Shown piece after piece: positions 1-8,772 of a DNA stretch of 64,000 nt; position 1 is the stretch's first letter; each line of letters begins with the position of its first letter. Origin of the DNA: Alicyclobacillus sp. SO9 (GTDB taxonomy: Bacteria; Bacillota; Bacilli; Alicyclobacillales; Alicyclobacillaceae); assembly GCF_016406125.1 (NCBI RefSeq), contig NZ_CP066339.1:4960001-5024000 (forward strand). Direction: 5' to 3'. The notes beneath the pieces were generated by a model, which was not told the origin of the DNA, ran no database searches, and worked only from the letters and a program-made list of their open reading frames with translations. Both the position numbers and the translations under genes were made by a program.

Positions 1-598
1 TGTAGGCAGCATTTGCGGGTGTCCCGACAATCTTTCCGGCGGCATTTGCGAACAGATAGGATGGATGACCTGCCTTGTCATAGTCTGGCTTACCGTCAGC
101 AGCAGTCAGGGCTGTCCCTTTGTACGCAGGGTTCTTCACAGCATACATCCCTTGTACCGGTTTCCCGTTGCTGTTCAGTACCGCCAATGGCTGTCCTGCA
201 ATTTGAAGACGACCACCAGGTGCAGCTGAAATCGTGCCGTTTACAGCTTGAACCTGGTTATTGGGCCCTGTCACATCAGCAAAGGTTCCCGGTCTGGCCT
301 TGTCCACAATGGCTGCGTCTAGAGCACGGCCCGTGCTTTGTACCGGACCTTCCGCAAAATTCGGGACGCCTTCCTGAAAATCAACGCCAGAAGAGATACT
401 TCCAATCGGAGTGCCTGTATTGAAGTTCTCGTGAGTGTAACCCATCATCCGAATGAGTTCCTGAGGAAAAGACAATAGGGCTCCGTTGGAAGCCTTAAAC
501 CCCGGTGTCTGAGCATTTGCCAGATTATTGGTCAGAAGCTGCTGCATTCGTTCGTCCGCCAACATGCCGGACGCGGAACTTGTGAGTCCGCGAAGCAT
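1..598 (-). CDS. flhO: Flagellar hook-basal body rod protein, FlhO/FlgG-like (3' end outside window)
   Basis: Translation of the minus strand from the ATG at 598 gives 199 residues with no stop; the C-terminus lies outside the window. The start follows a GAGGTG ribosome site. Residues 17-32 carry the N-terminal signature of flagellar axial proteins (NNLANAQTPGFKA), which forms a helix in the rod or hook. The rest reads like an FlgF/FlgG-type distal or proximal rod protein. In Bacillus subtilis flhO and flhP lie directly downstream of mbl, the same place as here, and this supports FlhO over hook protein FlgE. It would be exported by the flagellar type III system and polymerise in the envelope. 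Family confidence is high; the exact paralog is inferred from synteny. Confidence 0.8.
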   Translation of the reverse strand, partial: MLRGLTSSASGMLADERMQQLLTNNLANAQTPGFKASNGALLSFPQELIRMMGYTHENFNTGTPIGSISSGVDFQEGVPNFAEGPVQSTGRALDAAIVDKARPGTFADVTGPNNQVQAVNGTISAAPGGRLQIAGQPLAVLNSNGKPVQGMYAVKNPAYKGTALTAADGKPDYDKAGHPSYLFANAAGKIVGTPANAAY

Positions 599-718
599 AC
601 CTTCACCTCATTCTTCCTTCAGTTTGCCCATGTGTCTGATCGCCGGGCAAAGGACCGCTTATCTGTGTCTAGATGTGGCGTATGTCGGCTGCGGCCTTCG
701 CTGTTCCTGTATCTTCGT

Positions 719-1741
719 CTACCTGTAGCCTCGGGCAGCCTTTTGGTTTTTGGCAGCTCGCCTGCGATACGGGCTCTCCAGGTACATCCCGGTACCTTCT
801 ACGACACAGTGCATGGGATCTTCTGCAACATGGACAGGAATCTGCAGTTCCTGCATCATCAGCTTGTCCAAACCGTCTACGAGTGCTCCGCCGCCAGTGA
901 GGATGACGCCTTTGTCAAAAATATCGGCCGCCAGTTCTGGAGGCGTCTTTTCAAGAACGGACTTCGTAGCTGCAATGATTGAACTAATTGGTTCTTCCAA
1001 CGCAATGCGCATCTCGTCAGCTTCGATGGGCACGGTCTTTGGCAGACCAGTCATCATATCACGGCCGCGTACGTCCTGCTTTCCTGTTCGGCTGTCTGGG
1101 AATACAGTCGCAATTTCCATCTTCAATTCTTCTGCGGTTCGTTCTCCAATCAATAAGTTGTACTGCTTTCGGATGTAGCTGACGATAGCTTCGTCCAGCT
1201 TGTCCCCAGCAACACGAAGAGAATCGGAGGTCACAACATCGCCGAGAGACAAGACGGCGATATCAGTGGTTCCTCCGCCGATATCCACAACCATACTTCC
1301 ACTTGGCTCGAAGATATCCAAGCCGGCGCCAATGGCAGCAGCTTTTGGTTCCTCAATTAAATCTACATGTCTTGCCCCGCAAGCTTCGGCCGCTTCCCGT
1401 ACCGCCTTTTGCTCAACCGATGTGATACCGGCAGGCACACAAATCATGAGCTGGGGACGTGCCATTAAGGTACGTCCAATGGTCTTGCGAATAAAGTGAC
1501 GAAGCATAATCTCCGTAACTTCAAAATCCGCAATGACACCTTCGCGGAGCGGCCGAATTGCAACAATATTCCCAGGCGTCCGGCCTAGCATACGACGTGC
1601 TTCTTCTCCAACGGCGACAACCTGTTTAGAAATTTGATCGATAGCGACTACTGCTGGTTCATCAAGTACAATACCCCGTCCCTTAACATGAACAAGTACG
1701 TTGGCTGTACCTAAATCAATGCCAATCTCTCTAGAAAACAT
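719..1741 (-). CDS. mbl: Mbl, MreB-like actin homolog for lateral wall synthesis
   Basis: The 340-residue product has the actin-fold ATPase layout of MreB proteins. Phosphate-binding motif 1 is IGIDLGTANV near residue 6, phosphate 2 is VDIGGGTTDIAV near 160, and the adenosine motif is LTGGGALVDGL near 285. The GIVLDEPAVVAI stretch and RRMLGRTPGNIVAIRPL match Mbl. The gene order spoIIID-mbl-flhO, as in B. subtilis, favours Mbl over MreB or MreBH. The protein forms membrane-bound filaments that guide elongation-phase peptidoglycan synthesis. A GGGGAGG ribosome site precedes the ATG. It may be cotranscribed with the upstream spoIIID, about 95 bp away. Confidence 0.93.
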   Translation of the reverse strand: MFSREIGIDLGTANVLVHVKGRGIVLDEPAVVAIDQISKQVVAVGEEARRMLGRTPGNIVAIRPLREGVIADFEVTEIMLRHFIRKTIGRTLMARPQLMICVPAGITSVEQKAVREAAEACGARHVDLIEEPKAAAIGAGLDIFEPSGSMVVDIGGGTTDIAVLSLGDVVTSDSLRVAGDKLDEAIVSYIRKQYNLLIGERTAEELKMEIATVFPDSRTGKQDVRGRDMMTGLPKTVPIEADEMRIALEEPISSIIAATKSVLEKTPPELAADIFDKGVILTGGGALVDGLDKLMMQELQIPVHVAEDPMHCVVEGTGMYLESPYRRRAAKNQKAARGYR

Positions 1742-1836
1742 TTGCGGCGAGTCCTCCCCAACTGAGCGTGCATCTGAGCGTATCCCCTGGTACGGTGTCG
1801 TCTTGAAGTAGAAATGGATACGAATAGGAAATAGTT

Positions 1837-2139
1837 CTACAGTCCGCTCGAAACTCCTTTCTCAAGCCCGTAGTTTTTTGTAGATTCTTCTGGATCCTTG
1901 TTGTATTTCAGCTTCGTGGCTTCTCCACCTCGCAGGTGACGAATGGACTTGTGGTAATCCAGAATAGTTTTTACTCGCTCTGCCAAGTCCGGGTTAATAT
2001 CCGGCAACCGTTCCGTCAAGTCTTTGTGTACGGTACTCTTGGATACGCCAAATTCACGGGCTATTGTGCGGACAGTGTTGCGGGTTTCCACAATGTACTC
2101 ACCGATTTTCAGTGTACGCTCCTTGATGTAGTCATGCAC
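1837..2139 (-). CDS. spoIIID: SpoIIID, mother-cell sporulation transcription factor
   Basis: I chose the GTG at 2139 because GGAGG sits 8 nt upstream and the protein then begins VHDYIKERTLKIG, aligned with B. subtilis SpoIIID. An ATG 60 nt further upstream adds residues unlike the family. The 100-residue product has a helix-turn-helix (TIAREFGVSKSTVHKDL, about residues 25-42) and the conserved basic tail ILDYHKSIRHLRGGEATKLKY, which contacts DNA. SpoIIID modulates the sigma-E regulon in the mother cell, repressing early genes and activating sigK and others. A terminator separates it from the upstream spoIIQ-like gene, so it should have its own promoter (expected sigma-E, not verified here). 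Confidence 0.95.
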   Translation of the reverse strand: MHDYIKERTLKIGEYIVETRNTVRTIAREFGVSKSTVHKDLTERLPDINPDLAERVKTILDYHKSIRHLRGGEATKLKYNKDPEESTKNYGLEKGVSSGL

Positions 2140-2283
2140 TCCCCTCGCCTCCCCAGTTGTGCTCAGATGGTCTGATACAGTATATGAGGGGGTGTACACG
2201 GTATGCCTTGTTTCAGTTCATAAGAGCTTGTCATCCTTGATTTTGTGAATATAGCGTTTGTTTTCTCTAATATACTTCCCGGG

Positions 2284-2326
2284 AAATAAAAAGAGACTAG
2301 GTGGCTTCTATGAGCCGACCTAGTCT
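2284..2326 (-). terminator. Rho-independent terminator downstream of spoIIQ
   Basis: On the minus strand AGACTAGGT pairs with ACCTAGTCT, extended by GGCT/AGCC around a short loop, and is followed by CTTTTTATTT. It lies between the spoIIQ stop and spoIIID and should end the spoIIQ transcript. Confidence 0.85.
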
Positions 2327-2360
2327 TCTAAACCCGCGTGGTTACTGTAAAGTTACCTTA

Positions 2361-3068
2361 TTAGCGCTTGGGCAATACTGAGGTAGGATCGATGGGCTGA
2401 CCGCTTTTGTCTACTTGGAAGTAGAGGTGGTTGCCAGCTTTCGATTCAAACTGATTGGTACCGCTGGTGCCGATAGTTTGGCCTGCGTCAATGTGATCGC
2501 CCTGTTTCACCGTCACATTGCCAAGAGATTCATAGTACTCTATGTTCCCGTCTGCACTTTTCACTTCAACAGTCTGGCCATAGAGTTTGTTGTTGTCTAC
2601 CTTCGTCACCACACCGCTGGCGGCGGCAGTTACCTGAAACGGCTTCTTGGTGGCTGACTGAATGTCTATCCCCTGGTGTGGATAGTAGGCATTGTCATAG
2701 AACACCAAGGCATTTGCCTGCTGCTGCTCTGAACCTTTGACTGGGAAGTAGCCGAGAGGTATCTTGTAACTCTGAGCCGATCCCATTACAGGCCACTTGT
2801 ACGTCACAGAGACAGCCTGAGCAGAAGTCGTTTGTGCCGGATTGCTTCCCGCAGTCGGCTGTGTACCGCCTCCGCCCATCTGACTTTTTGCATACATGAG
2901 GCCGATAATTAGTGCCGCAGCCCCCAGATAGATTGCCGGGTACATCCAGCGCTTAGAAAGAACACGACGGGTTTTACCTACCGGCTTGCTCCCTGTTGTC
3001 TTTTCAGGAGCAGCCTTCTCATTTTGTTTGGTAGTTTGCGATGAATTGGAATTTTTCTTTTCATCCAT
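2361..3068 (-). CDS. spoIIQ: SpoIIQ-like membrane-anchored M23/LytM-domain protein
   Basis: The 235-residue protein has a charged cytoplasmic N-terminus, one membrane segment (about 41-60), a low-complexity linker and a C-terminal LytM (M23) domain (about 105-230). HQGID at 131-135 keeps the first His and Asp of the zinc site. The second motif reads HLYF instead of HLHF, so one zinc-ligand His is Tyr, and the YxH motif reads YYE. The site therefore looks catalytically dead, as expected for SpoIIQ, the forespore protein that binds SpoIIIAH across the intermembrane space during engulfment. The position next to spoIID and spoIIID supports this. GAGGTG precedes the ATG. The alternative is another degenerate M23 protein. 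Confidence 0.85.
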   Translation of the reverse strand: MDEKKNSNSSQTTKQNEKAAPEKTTGSKPVGKTRRVLSKRWMYPAIYLGAAALIIGLMYAKSQMGGGGTQPTAGSNPAQTTSAQAVSVTYKWPVMGSAQSYKIPLGYFPVKGSEQQQANALVFYDNAYYPHQGIDIQSATKKPFQVTAAASGVVTKVDNNKLYGQTVEVKSADGNIEYYESLGNVTVKQGDHIDAGQTIGTSGTNQFESKAGNHLYFQVDKSGQPIDPTSVLPKR

Positions 3069-3219
3069 TTGGCGCTCACCTCATTACGACAGTGTCGCCA
3101 TCAAATCAATGTTCTATACCTTTCTCAAGCTTAATTTATACAATCTTCCAAACCACGGACACACTTGGAAATCCCCCATAGTCCCACCTAGTATCATCAA
3201 GCTTTCATTGATCTCTTTT

Positions 3220-4731
3220 TCAAAGGCTGCTAGGTTGAATTTTTGTGCCAGGGTAGAACTTGCTCAGGATTTCCTTCCAACTCTTTCCTGCCTTCCCCCA
3301 AGCTCTAGCCTGATACAAGCTCATTCCGTATCCGTTTCCAATGCCCTTTGTGGTAATTTCAATCTTCGATCCCGTCACCCGAAAGGTCATATCCGCCGAC
3401 GGCAACTCCAGCTTTGCAGCGAAAGCCGCTCCAGTCCACGAATAACTTCCATCACTTATCAATGTGCTGTACCCCTGCTTATCTCTGCTTTTGACTTTCA
3501 GATTCTTCAACACCAGTTGGTTTGTCTTTACGTTTAGCATCTTGGCCAACTGGCTCTCACTAAAGGTAAAGTGACTTTCAAAGTTAGGGGAATGAACATC
3601 AGCTGGACACTTAACAGGAACAAGATAAGGCAAATGTGACCCCAGCTCAACCTTTCCATTTCTAGTCTCCCCTGCGCTCACCCGTGTTAGAAAAGCATCA
3701 ATAGGTGCATTGTGATAAGTCACAATCAATCCATCCGTTGAGGAGACCGCTTCTCGAAGACGTGTCTCATCCACAGCATATTGGGAAGAGAAAAGGTTCT
3801 CCTGTTGCGAATCCGTCAACCACTCCAAGTCGTTCACACCGCTGGTTGTGACGTCAGCCGGATGCTTGCCCTTCCCCTTACCCCCTTGAGTCGCCTGAGT
3901 CGCCCGGGTCATCGCCTTCTCTGCATAAGTACGAATCACAACTGCAGCAGCCTGCAGACTTGCCATGGGTGCCGTCGGAGGCATCTGGGCTGCAAGCACG
4001 TTTAAGATGTACTGATTCAAGGATACAGCCATCGTTTGGCCATTACTCGCATTGTAGACGGAGATGGTTTTGGCCGCATCTGTGGTATTGTTCCATGAGT
4101 TGGCAGCCACTAAGCTAGAGGATACATTTGCAGCAGAGACTGTCCTCGCCCGGTGAATCAACGCCGCCAGTGTTGCCGGAGCAAGCACCACGAGCACAAG
4201 ACTCACAGCAATGGTGAGCACAATTCTGGCGCGCACACCCATGCGCGCCTTCAACTCCGCAACAATGTGCGACCCAACCTCAAGAAGTCTGCCCGCAGGA
4301 GAGCCCAGACCCCCCGTTTGGCGCGACTGCGACCGCCGTCGCACCAGTTGCTCCCGGCTCTCCACACTGCGCCATGCATCCACGCTACGCCAGTCGTACA
4401 CAGCCTGCCGCCGTTCAGCAGCTCGCCGTCCTGAGAAGATGCGTCGGCCGGCAACAGGGCGTCGTTCATTAACAGACCGCCGCCCGCGAACAGGGCGTCG
4501 CTCAGCAACAGGGCGTCGCTCAGCAACAGGGCGCCGTTCAGCAACAGGGCGTTGCTCAGCAACAGGGCGTCGGCCGTCGGGACTGCGATATCGCAGCGAC
4601 CGACCGGGCGCATACTGCCCGGACCTGGTATCTGCCTGTGCAGTAGATTTATTTTTATGTCCAATTTCCAGGGTAAGATGTGTACGCCGCTTACTTGCGC
4701 GTGCTTTAAAGCGAGGAGATTTAGGTGACAC
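3220..4731 (-). CDS. spoIID: SpoIID lytic transglycosylase with arginine-rich repeat extension
   Basis: I chose the GTG at 4731 because GGGAGG lies 9 nt upstream; the ATG at 4776 has no ribosome site. The 503-residue product ends in a SpoIID/LytB domain (about 220-495) containing QYILNVLAAQMPPTAP, VIRTYAEKAM and GNGYGMSLYQARAWGK near the C-terminus. SpoIID degrades septal peptidoglycan during engulfment with SpoIIP and SpoIIM. A membrane segment lies at about 170-190. Ahead of it is about 160 residues rich in Arg with seven six-residue repeats (PVAERR type). B. subtilis SpoIID is about 340 residues and begins just before the membrane segment. An ATG at 4242 would give that short form, but its upstream region has only a weak ribosome site. 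Confidence 0.88.
   Translation of the reverse strand: MSPKSPRFKARASKRRTHLTLEIGHKNKSTAQADTRSGQYAPGRSLRYRSPDGRRPVAEQRPVAERRPVAERRPVAERRPVRGRRSVNERRPVAGRRIFSGRRAAERRQAVYDWRSVDAWRSVESREQLVRRRSQSRQTGGLGSPAGRLLEVGSHIVAELKARMGVRARIVLTIAVSLVLVVLAPATLAALIHRARTVSAANVSSSLVAANSWNNTTDAAKTISVYNASNGQTMAVSLNQYILNVLAAQMPPTAPMASLQAAAVVIRTYAEKAMTRATQATQGGKGKGKHPADVTTSGVNDLEWLTDSQQENLFSSQYAVDETRLREAVSSTDGLIVTYHNAPIDAFLTRVSAGETRNGKVELGSHLPYLVPVKCPADVHSPNFESHFTFSESQLAKMLNVKTNQLVLKNLKVKSRDKQGYSTLISDGSYSWTGAAFAAKLELPSADMTFRVTGSKIEITTKGIGNGYGMSLYQARAWGKAGKSWKEILSKFYPGTKIQPSSL
4441..4566 (-). repeat. 18-bp in-frame tandem repeat in spoIID
   Basis: Seven 18-bp units, the middle ones nearly identical, encode PVAEQR, PVAERR (three times), PVRGRR, SVNERR and PVAGRR in the cytoplasmic extension of SpoIID. 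All three minus-strand frames are open here, which explains the long overlapping shadow reading frames. Confidence 0.9.
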
Positions 4732-4824
4732 GATGCTCGTCCTCCCGGGGTTGTCCATTCTTGAAAAAAGCTGCATTGAGACAACCCTGTTTAAGAACTA
4801 TGCGGGAGGACCGCAAGATATGTT

Positions 4825-6135
4825 TTACGAAGACATGCGCTCAGATATGACTTCCGCTTCTTCCTCGTCGATTTCCAAGCGGCGAATTTTCGCCCCAAGC
4901 CGCTTAAATTTGCCAACGAGGTTGTCATAGCCTCTGTCGATGTGATTGAGACCCGTAATCTCTGTTTCTCCTTCAGCCATCAATCCGGCGATGACAAGGG
5001 CAGCTCCAGCGCGAAGGTCTGACGCCCGGACTTGAGTCCCGCTGAGCTTCTGTACGCCTTCAATCAGAGCTGTGCGGCCCTCAAGTTGTATCTGCGCACC
5101 CATGCGCTGTAGTTCTGGAACATGCATGAATCGATTTTCGAACACCGATTCAGTAATAGCACTGGTGCCTTCACATGTGGCAAGCCCGGCCATCATGACA
5201 GCCTGTAAATCAGTGGGATACGCAGGATGGTAATGCGTCTTCAAATCAAGTCCCTTCATCCGCCAGTTCAGAGCAGGATAGACACGGATGCCGGAGACTT
5301 CGTCATCGATTTGCACGCCGGCTTCTTCCAACTTCGCAATGAGAGACATAAGGTGCTGAGATACTGCATTGTCCACGTATACACCTTTGCCCATAATTGC
5401 GCCTGCAATTAAAAAGGTGCCTGCCTCAATCCTATCAGGTATCACCGTATGACTAACACCGGACAAGCTGGATACTCCGTCAATCCGAATGACATCTGTA
5501 CCGGCGCCCCGCACGCGGGCTCCCATTTTGTTCAGGTAATTTGCGAGATCGACATTTTCCGGCTCTTTGGCTGCATTCTCAATAGTTGTCTGCCCATTTG
5601 CTAATGCAGCAGCCATCATGATATTCTGTGTGGCACCCACACTGGGGATGTCCAAATATATCCTGGCACCCTGCAAACCGTTTCTCGGTGCGCGGAAATA
5701 TACATACCCGTTCTCAATTTTCGTCGTGGCACCCATTGCTTCGAAGCCCTTAATATGTAGGTCCACTGGTCTTTGACCAATGTTGCAACCACCAGGAAGA
5801 GCAATCTTCGCTTCACCGAATCTCGACAGTAACGGACCCGCTACTACGAACGAAGCACGCATGCGCCGCACGAGTTGTGCTGGCGGTTCAATACTGTTCA
5901 CCGTATTTGCACTGATACGGACACTCCCATGCCGCTTTTCCACATAGGCTCCAAGTGCAGCAACCGTATCTGCCATGTGTGTTACATCGAGAAGATCTGG
6001 CACATCTTCAATTTGACTCAGTCCGGACTCTGCCAGAAGACTTGCTGCGAGTATGGGAAGGACAGCGTTTTTTGCTCCACTGACACGAACAGTTCCCTCA
6101 AGACGGTGTCCGCCTTCGATTATGATTTTCGCCAA
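4825..6135 (-). CDS. murA: UDP-N-acetylglucosamine 1-carboxyvinyltransferase MurA
   Basis: MurA transfers enolpyruvate from PEP to UDP-GlcNAc, the first committed step of peptidoglycan synthesis, in the cytosol. The 436-residue protein has the two-domain EPT fold. KNAVLPIL near residue 22 holds the substrate lysine, and the catalytic Cys is C117 in ALPGGCNIGQRPVDLHIKG, the residue attacked by fosfomycin. RIEAGTFLIAGA near 230 is also typical. The start is TTG at 6135 with GGAGG 8 nt upstream. The murA-spoIID-spoIIQ order matches B. subtilis murAA. Confidence 0.96.
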   Translation of the reverse strand: MAKIIIEGGHRLEGTVRVSGAKNAVLPILAASLLAESGLSQIEDVPDLLDVTHMADTVAALGAYVEKRHGSVRISANTVNSIEPPAQLVRRMRASFVVAGPLLSRFGEAKIALPGGCNIGQRPVDLHIKGFEAMGATTKIENGYVYFRAPRNGLQGARIYLDIPSVGATQNIMMAAALANGQTTIENAAKEPENVDLANYLNKMGARVRGAGTDVIRIDGVSSLSGVSHTVIPDRIEAGTFLIAGAIMGKGVYVDNAVSQHLMSLIAKLEEAGVQIDDEVSGIRVYPALNWRMKGLDLKTHYHPAYPTDLQAVMMAGLATCEGTSAITESVFENRFMHVPELQRMGAQIQLEGRTALIEGVQKLSGTQVRASDLRAGAALVIAGLMAEGETEITGLNHIDRGYDNLVGKFKRLGAKIRRLEIDEEEAEVISERMSS

Positions 6136-6229
6136 CGCTCTAACCTCCGTAGTAGTGGCGGCACTTCAGAACAAACTCTGACGACAGCATGCTAGTGTCG
6201 CGAACCTGGCATGCCTGGGCCATTAGTGC

Positions 6230-7051
6230 CTAATACGTGATGGTAATATAAGGGGCACCGACAACAATGTTTGTACGGTGATGCAGGTTATCGTAATGTA
6301 GTCCCACCTGCACATTCATGCGTTTTTTGTTGCTCGTGATGTATTGTGCGGATTCTGGACTATATCCGGAGATGCTGGTTACGTTCTTTGTGTCAATACC
6401 ACCTATGCTTTTTGCGCCAACAGCCGCAAACGCATTGTGAACCACTTGGGTTTTTTGACCGCCACTTATTCTATCATTGCGAATTCCCTTGATACAAGCA
6501 CTGATTTCGGGCTGTATTCCTCGTTTTGCCTCAGCATTCTTTACCAGTCGATATTCTGCAGTCAATTTCTGCGGTTTATTGGACTGACTGTCTTCACGAA
6601 TTATCAGAATGGTCTCATTCTGCGCATTCGGAAAGCGAAAACTCGATAAGATAATGGCTACGTTCGAGTGTGCACCCCGCTGTCCATATATTTCGTAAAA
6701 ATGCTCGTTCTTATCCGCTCTCTTTAAGGTTTTCGCCTTTTGTACAGGTATTTCCTTCTCCAGGCTCAAAGCAATATTTTCTAAACTTTTCTGAGATGTA
6801 AAACTACGGTTGAGTTGTGCCCAACTGTGGACCTCAAAAAAGTTCATTTTGGCTCCTGTCCCTGCAAAACTCCGTTCTGCCACGGCTGCCGGACTAAGAC
6901 TCGGGGAACCTGCCGTCATGGTCATCGGGTTAGCATCCGGCAGGTTCCGAACTGGTGCCTGCGTGCTCTGTCCGAGCACCAAATTAGGTAACAGGTTGAT
7001 GAAGGCTAGTCCCAGACCGACTGCACTGATAATCCATAGCCATTTCTTCAT
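6230..7051 (-). CDS. ywmB: YwmB-like TATA-box-binding-fold secreted protein
   Basis: The 273-residue protein begins with a Sec-type signal or membrane anchor (residues 3-25, WIISAVGLGLAFINLLP). It then has a mixed alpha/beta domain compatible with the YwmB family, whose structure resembles a TATA-binding-protein fold. The biochemical role is unknown. Assignment rests on overall pattern and synteny: in B. subtilis ywmB lies between ywzB and murAA, and here it sits directly before murA. GGGAGG precedes the ATG. In this genome ywzB and ywmB are separated by about 4 kb of repeats and an insertion sequence. Confidence 0.75.
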   Translation of the reverse strand: MKKWLWIISAVGLGLAFINLLPNLVLGQSTQAPVRNLPDANPMTMTAGSPSLSPAAVAERSFAGTGAKMNFFEVHSWAQLNRSFTSQKSLENIALSLEKEIPVQKAKTLKRADKNEHFYEIYGQRGAHSNVAIILSSFRFPNAQNETILIIREDSQSNKPQKLTAEYRLVKNAEAKRGIQPEISACIKGIRNDRISGGQKTQVVHNAFAAVGAKSIGGIDTKNVTSISGYSPESAQYITSNKKRMNVQVGLHYDNLHHRTNIVVGAPYITITY

Positions 7052-7240
7052 GACGATTCCTCCCCAGTATCACCTGCTGCGTCCACTCTGACGCTCCGCC
7101 CGCTTCTCGAAGGCACAGAGAACACCAGTTGTGGAACATTAGTAGGCGTAAGTAGTTCTGTCTTGCAGTATGGTCAAACGGAGGGGGAAATATACTAGAT
7201 CTATCAATGTGTATGGGCGAGTTTGCTAGATTCGAATCGG

Positions 7241-7640
7241 AGAAGGGCCGGGCCTAGGAACGAACGGCCAAAAGGGGCTGGGCGGAGGGTCGGCAGAGGG
7301 GCAGAGCATTCAGAGCGTGCCGAACCTGGGGGTGCAGGAGTGCAGAGCATTCAGAGCGTGTCGAACCTGGGGGTGCAGGGCGGCTGGGCGGAGCGTCGAC
7401 AGGAAATAAGCCTCCCGCAGGAGCTTATTGCCATCATGACAGCCGAGGTTGCAGAAATAGACCCCTGGGAGGAGCTTATCGCAGGTTCAGGGGCCGATCC
7501 CAGGTGTGCCGCCAGGTATAAGCTCTTCTCGAGTGCTTATATATGCGTCACACTGATGGATCAGTTGTATAAGCGCTTTTTAAGCGCTTATTTCCACACC
7601 CGTTTCTGCCATTCGGACTCTGACCTGTGAAAGGAGACGC
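7241..7640. repeat. GC-rich direct repeats and ATAAGC-ended hairpins
   Basis: This gene-free stretch begins with two copies of about 38 bp (GCAGAGCATTCAGAGCGTG start) at 7301 and 7342. A run of hairpins follows, each bounded by ATAAGC and GCTTAT: near 7409-7432, near 7519-7541, and a perfect one at 7569-7591 with 10-bp arms and a 3-nt loop. One plus-strand reading frame (7223-7630) is open through it, but it has no recognisable domain or ribosome site and is built of repeats, so I do not call a gene. The hairpin ends resemble those of the 32-33 kb array. Confidence 0.7.
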
Positions 7641-7828
7641 ATCGAGGGAGCGCTCGGGCGAGGAGGTGCAGGAAATAGGCGGTTCGGAGCGCCTTATGGC
7701 CGTCCGTCGGCGGGGCAACTAGCTCCGGCGGGGCAACGGGATCGAAGGTAAAGCAAGCGGATAAGTTCCATTTATCAACGCAAATGAGAGTTACATCCTA
7801 AATTCGGAAATTGCTGCGACAGAGGCAG

Positions 7829-8772
7829 TGATGCAGGCCTTCGGGCCGTCGGATGTGTTCGGTGTCACGGTGGTTAAGGATCCTTTTGCTCCCTAGTACG
7901 ACACCTGCCAGAGGATAGTGATCGATGGGATCACTATCACCAACAGGCCCTCTACAATAGGGATCCCGTTGCACCCTAACACCCAGGCTCCCGCCCGACG
8001 CTCCCCAACTTAGTGTCCATTTATGACACTAATGCCTCGGGCCCGGTGGCATTAGGGAGCTTTGCGATCCCTATTCCATATGCCGTCCGCGGATAGGGAT
8101 CTTTCCGGACACTAATCGCCTCCCGCCTCCCCGCGCACACCCCCAGCCCGCCCTGTCGGCAGCGGGATCGGCGATAGAGATAGGCAAAAACGTTCCCATT
8201 GTCCACTGCAACAGCAGTTGAGTGCGGAGTTGGCGGTCATTAAAGCGGCAAATGTAGTGATGCAGGCGGCCGGGCCGTCGCATTTGTTCGTTGTCACGGT
8301 GGTTAAGGATCCTTTTGCTCCCTAGTACGACACCTGCCAGAGGATAGTGATCGATGGGATCACTATCACCAACAGGCCCTCTACAATAGGGATCCCGTTG
8401 CACCTTAACACCCAGGCTCCCGCCCGACGCTCCCCAACTTAGTGTCCATTTATGACACTAATGCCTCGGGCCCGGGAGCATTAGGGAGCTTTGCGATCCC
8501 TATTCCCTATGCCGTCCGCGGATAGGGATCTTTCCGGACATTAATCGCCCCCAGCCCGCCCTGTCGGCAGCGGGATCGGCGATAGAGATAGGCAAAAACG
8601 TTCCCATTGTCCACTGCAACAGCAGTTGAGTGCGGAGTTGGCGGTCATTAAAGCGGCAAATGTAGTGATGCAGGCGTTCAGGCCGTCGCATTTGTTCGCT
8701 GTCACGGTGGTTAGTGATCCTTTTGCTCCCTATTACGACACCTGCCAGAGGATAGTGATCGATGGGATCACT
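7829..8772. repeat. Tandem about 0.4-kb repeat made of hairpin modules (family A)
   Basis: Two full units and part of a third start at 7831, 8260 and 8668 (spacing 429 and 408 bp; the shorter unit lacks about 21 bp). Each contains several inverted repeats. Examples are GATAGTGATC/GATCACTATC at 7914-7938, TAGTGTC/GACACTA, AATGCC/GGCATT and TAGGGA/TCCCTA. No coding content is recognisable. The third copy is split by the insertion sequence and resumes at 10457. Confidence 0.85.

Noticed and set aside
4251-4784. Minus-strand frame with LLLSDA repeats overlapping spoIID
   Set aside because: A shadow of the 18-bp repeat in another frame; the ribosome site at 4745 fits the spoIID frame.
4211-4930. 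Long plus-strand frame opposite spoIID and murA
   Set aside because: It is antisense to two conserved genes and open only because of the 18-bp repeat and high GC.
7223-7630. Plus-strand open frame of 135 codons
   Set aside because: It is built from GC-rich direct repeats and hairpins, lacks a ribosome site and resembles no protein.
7829-8772. Possible CRISPR array
   Set aside because: Units are about 0.4 kb and internally palindromic; there is no short direct repeat with unique spacers and no cas gene nearby.
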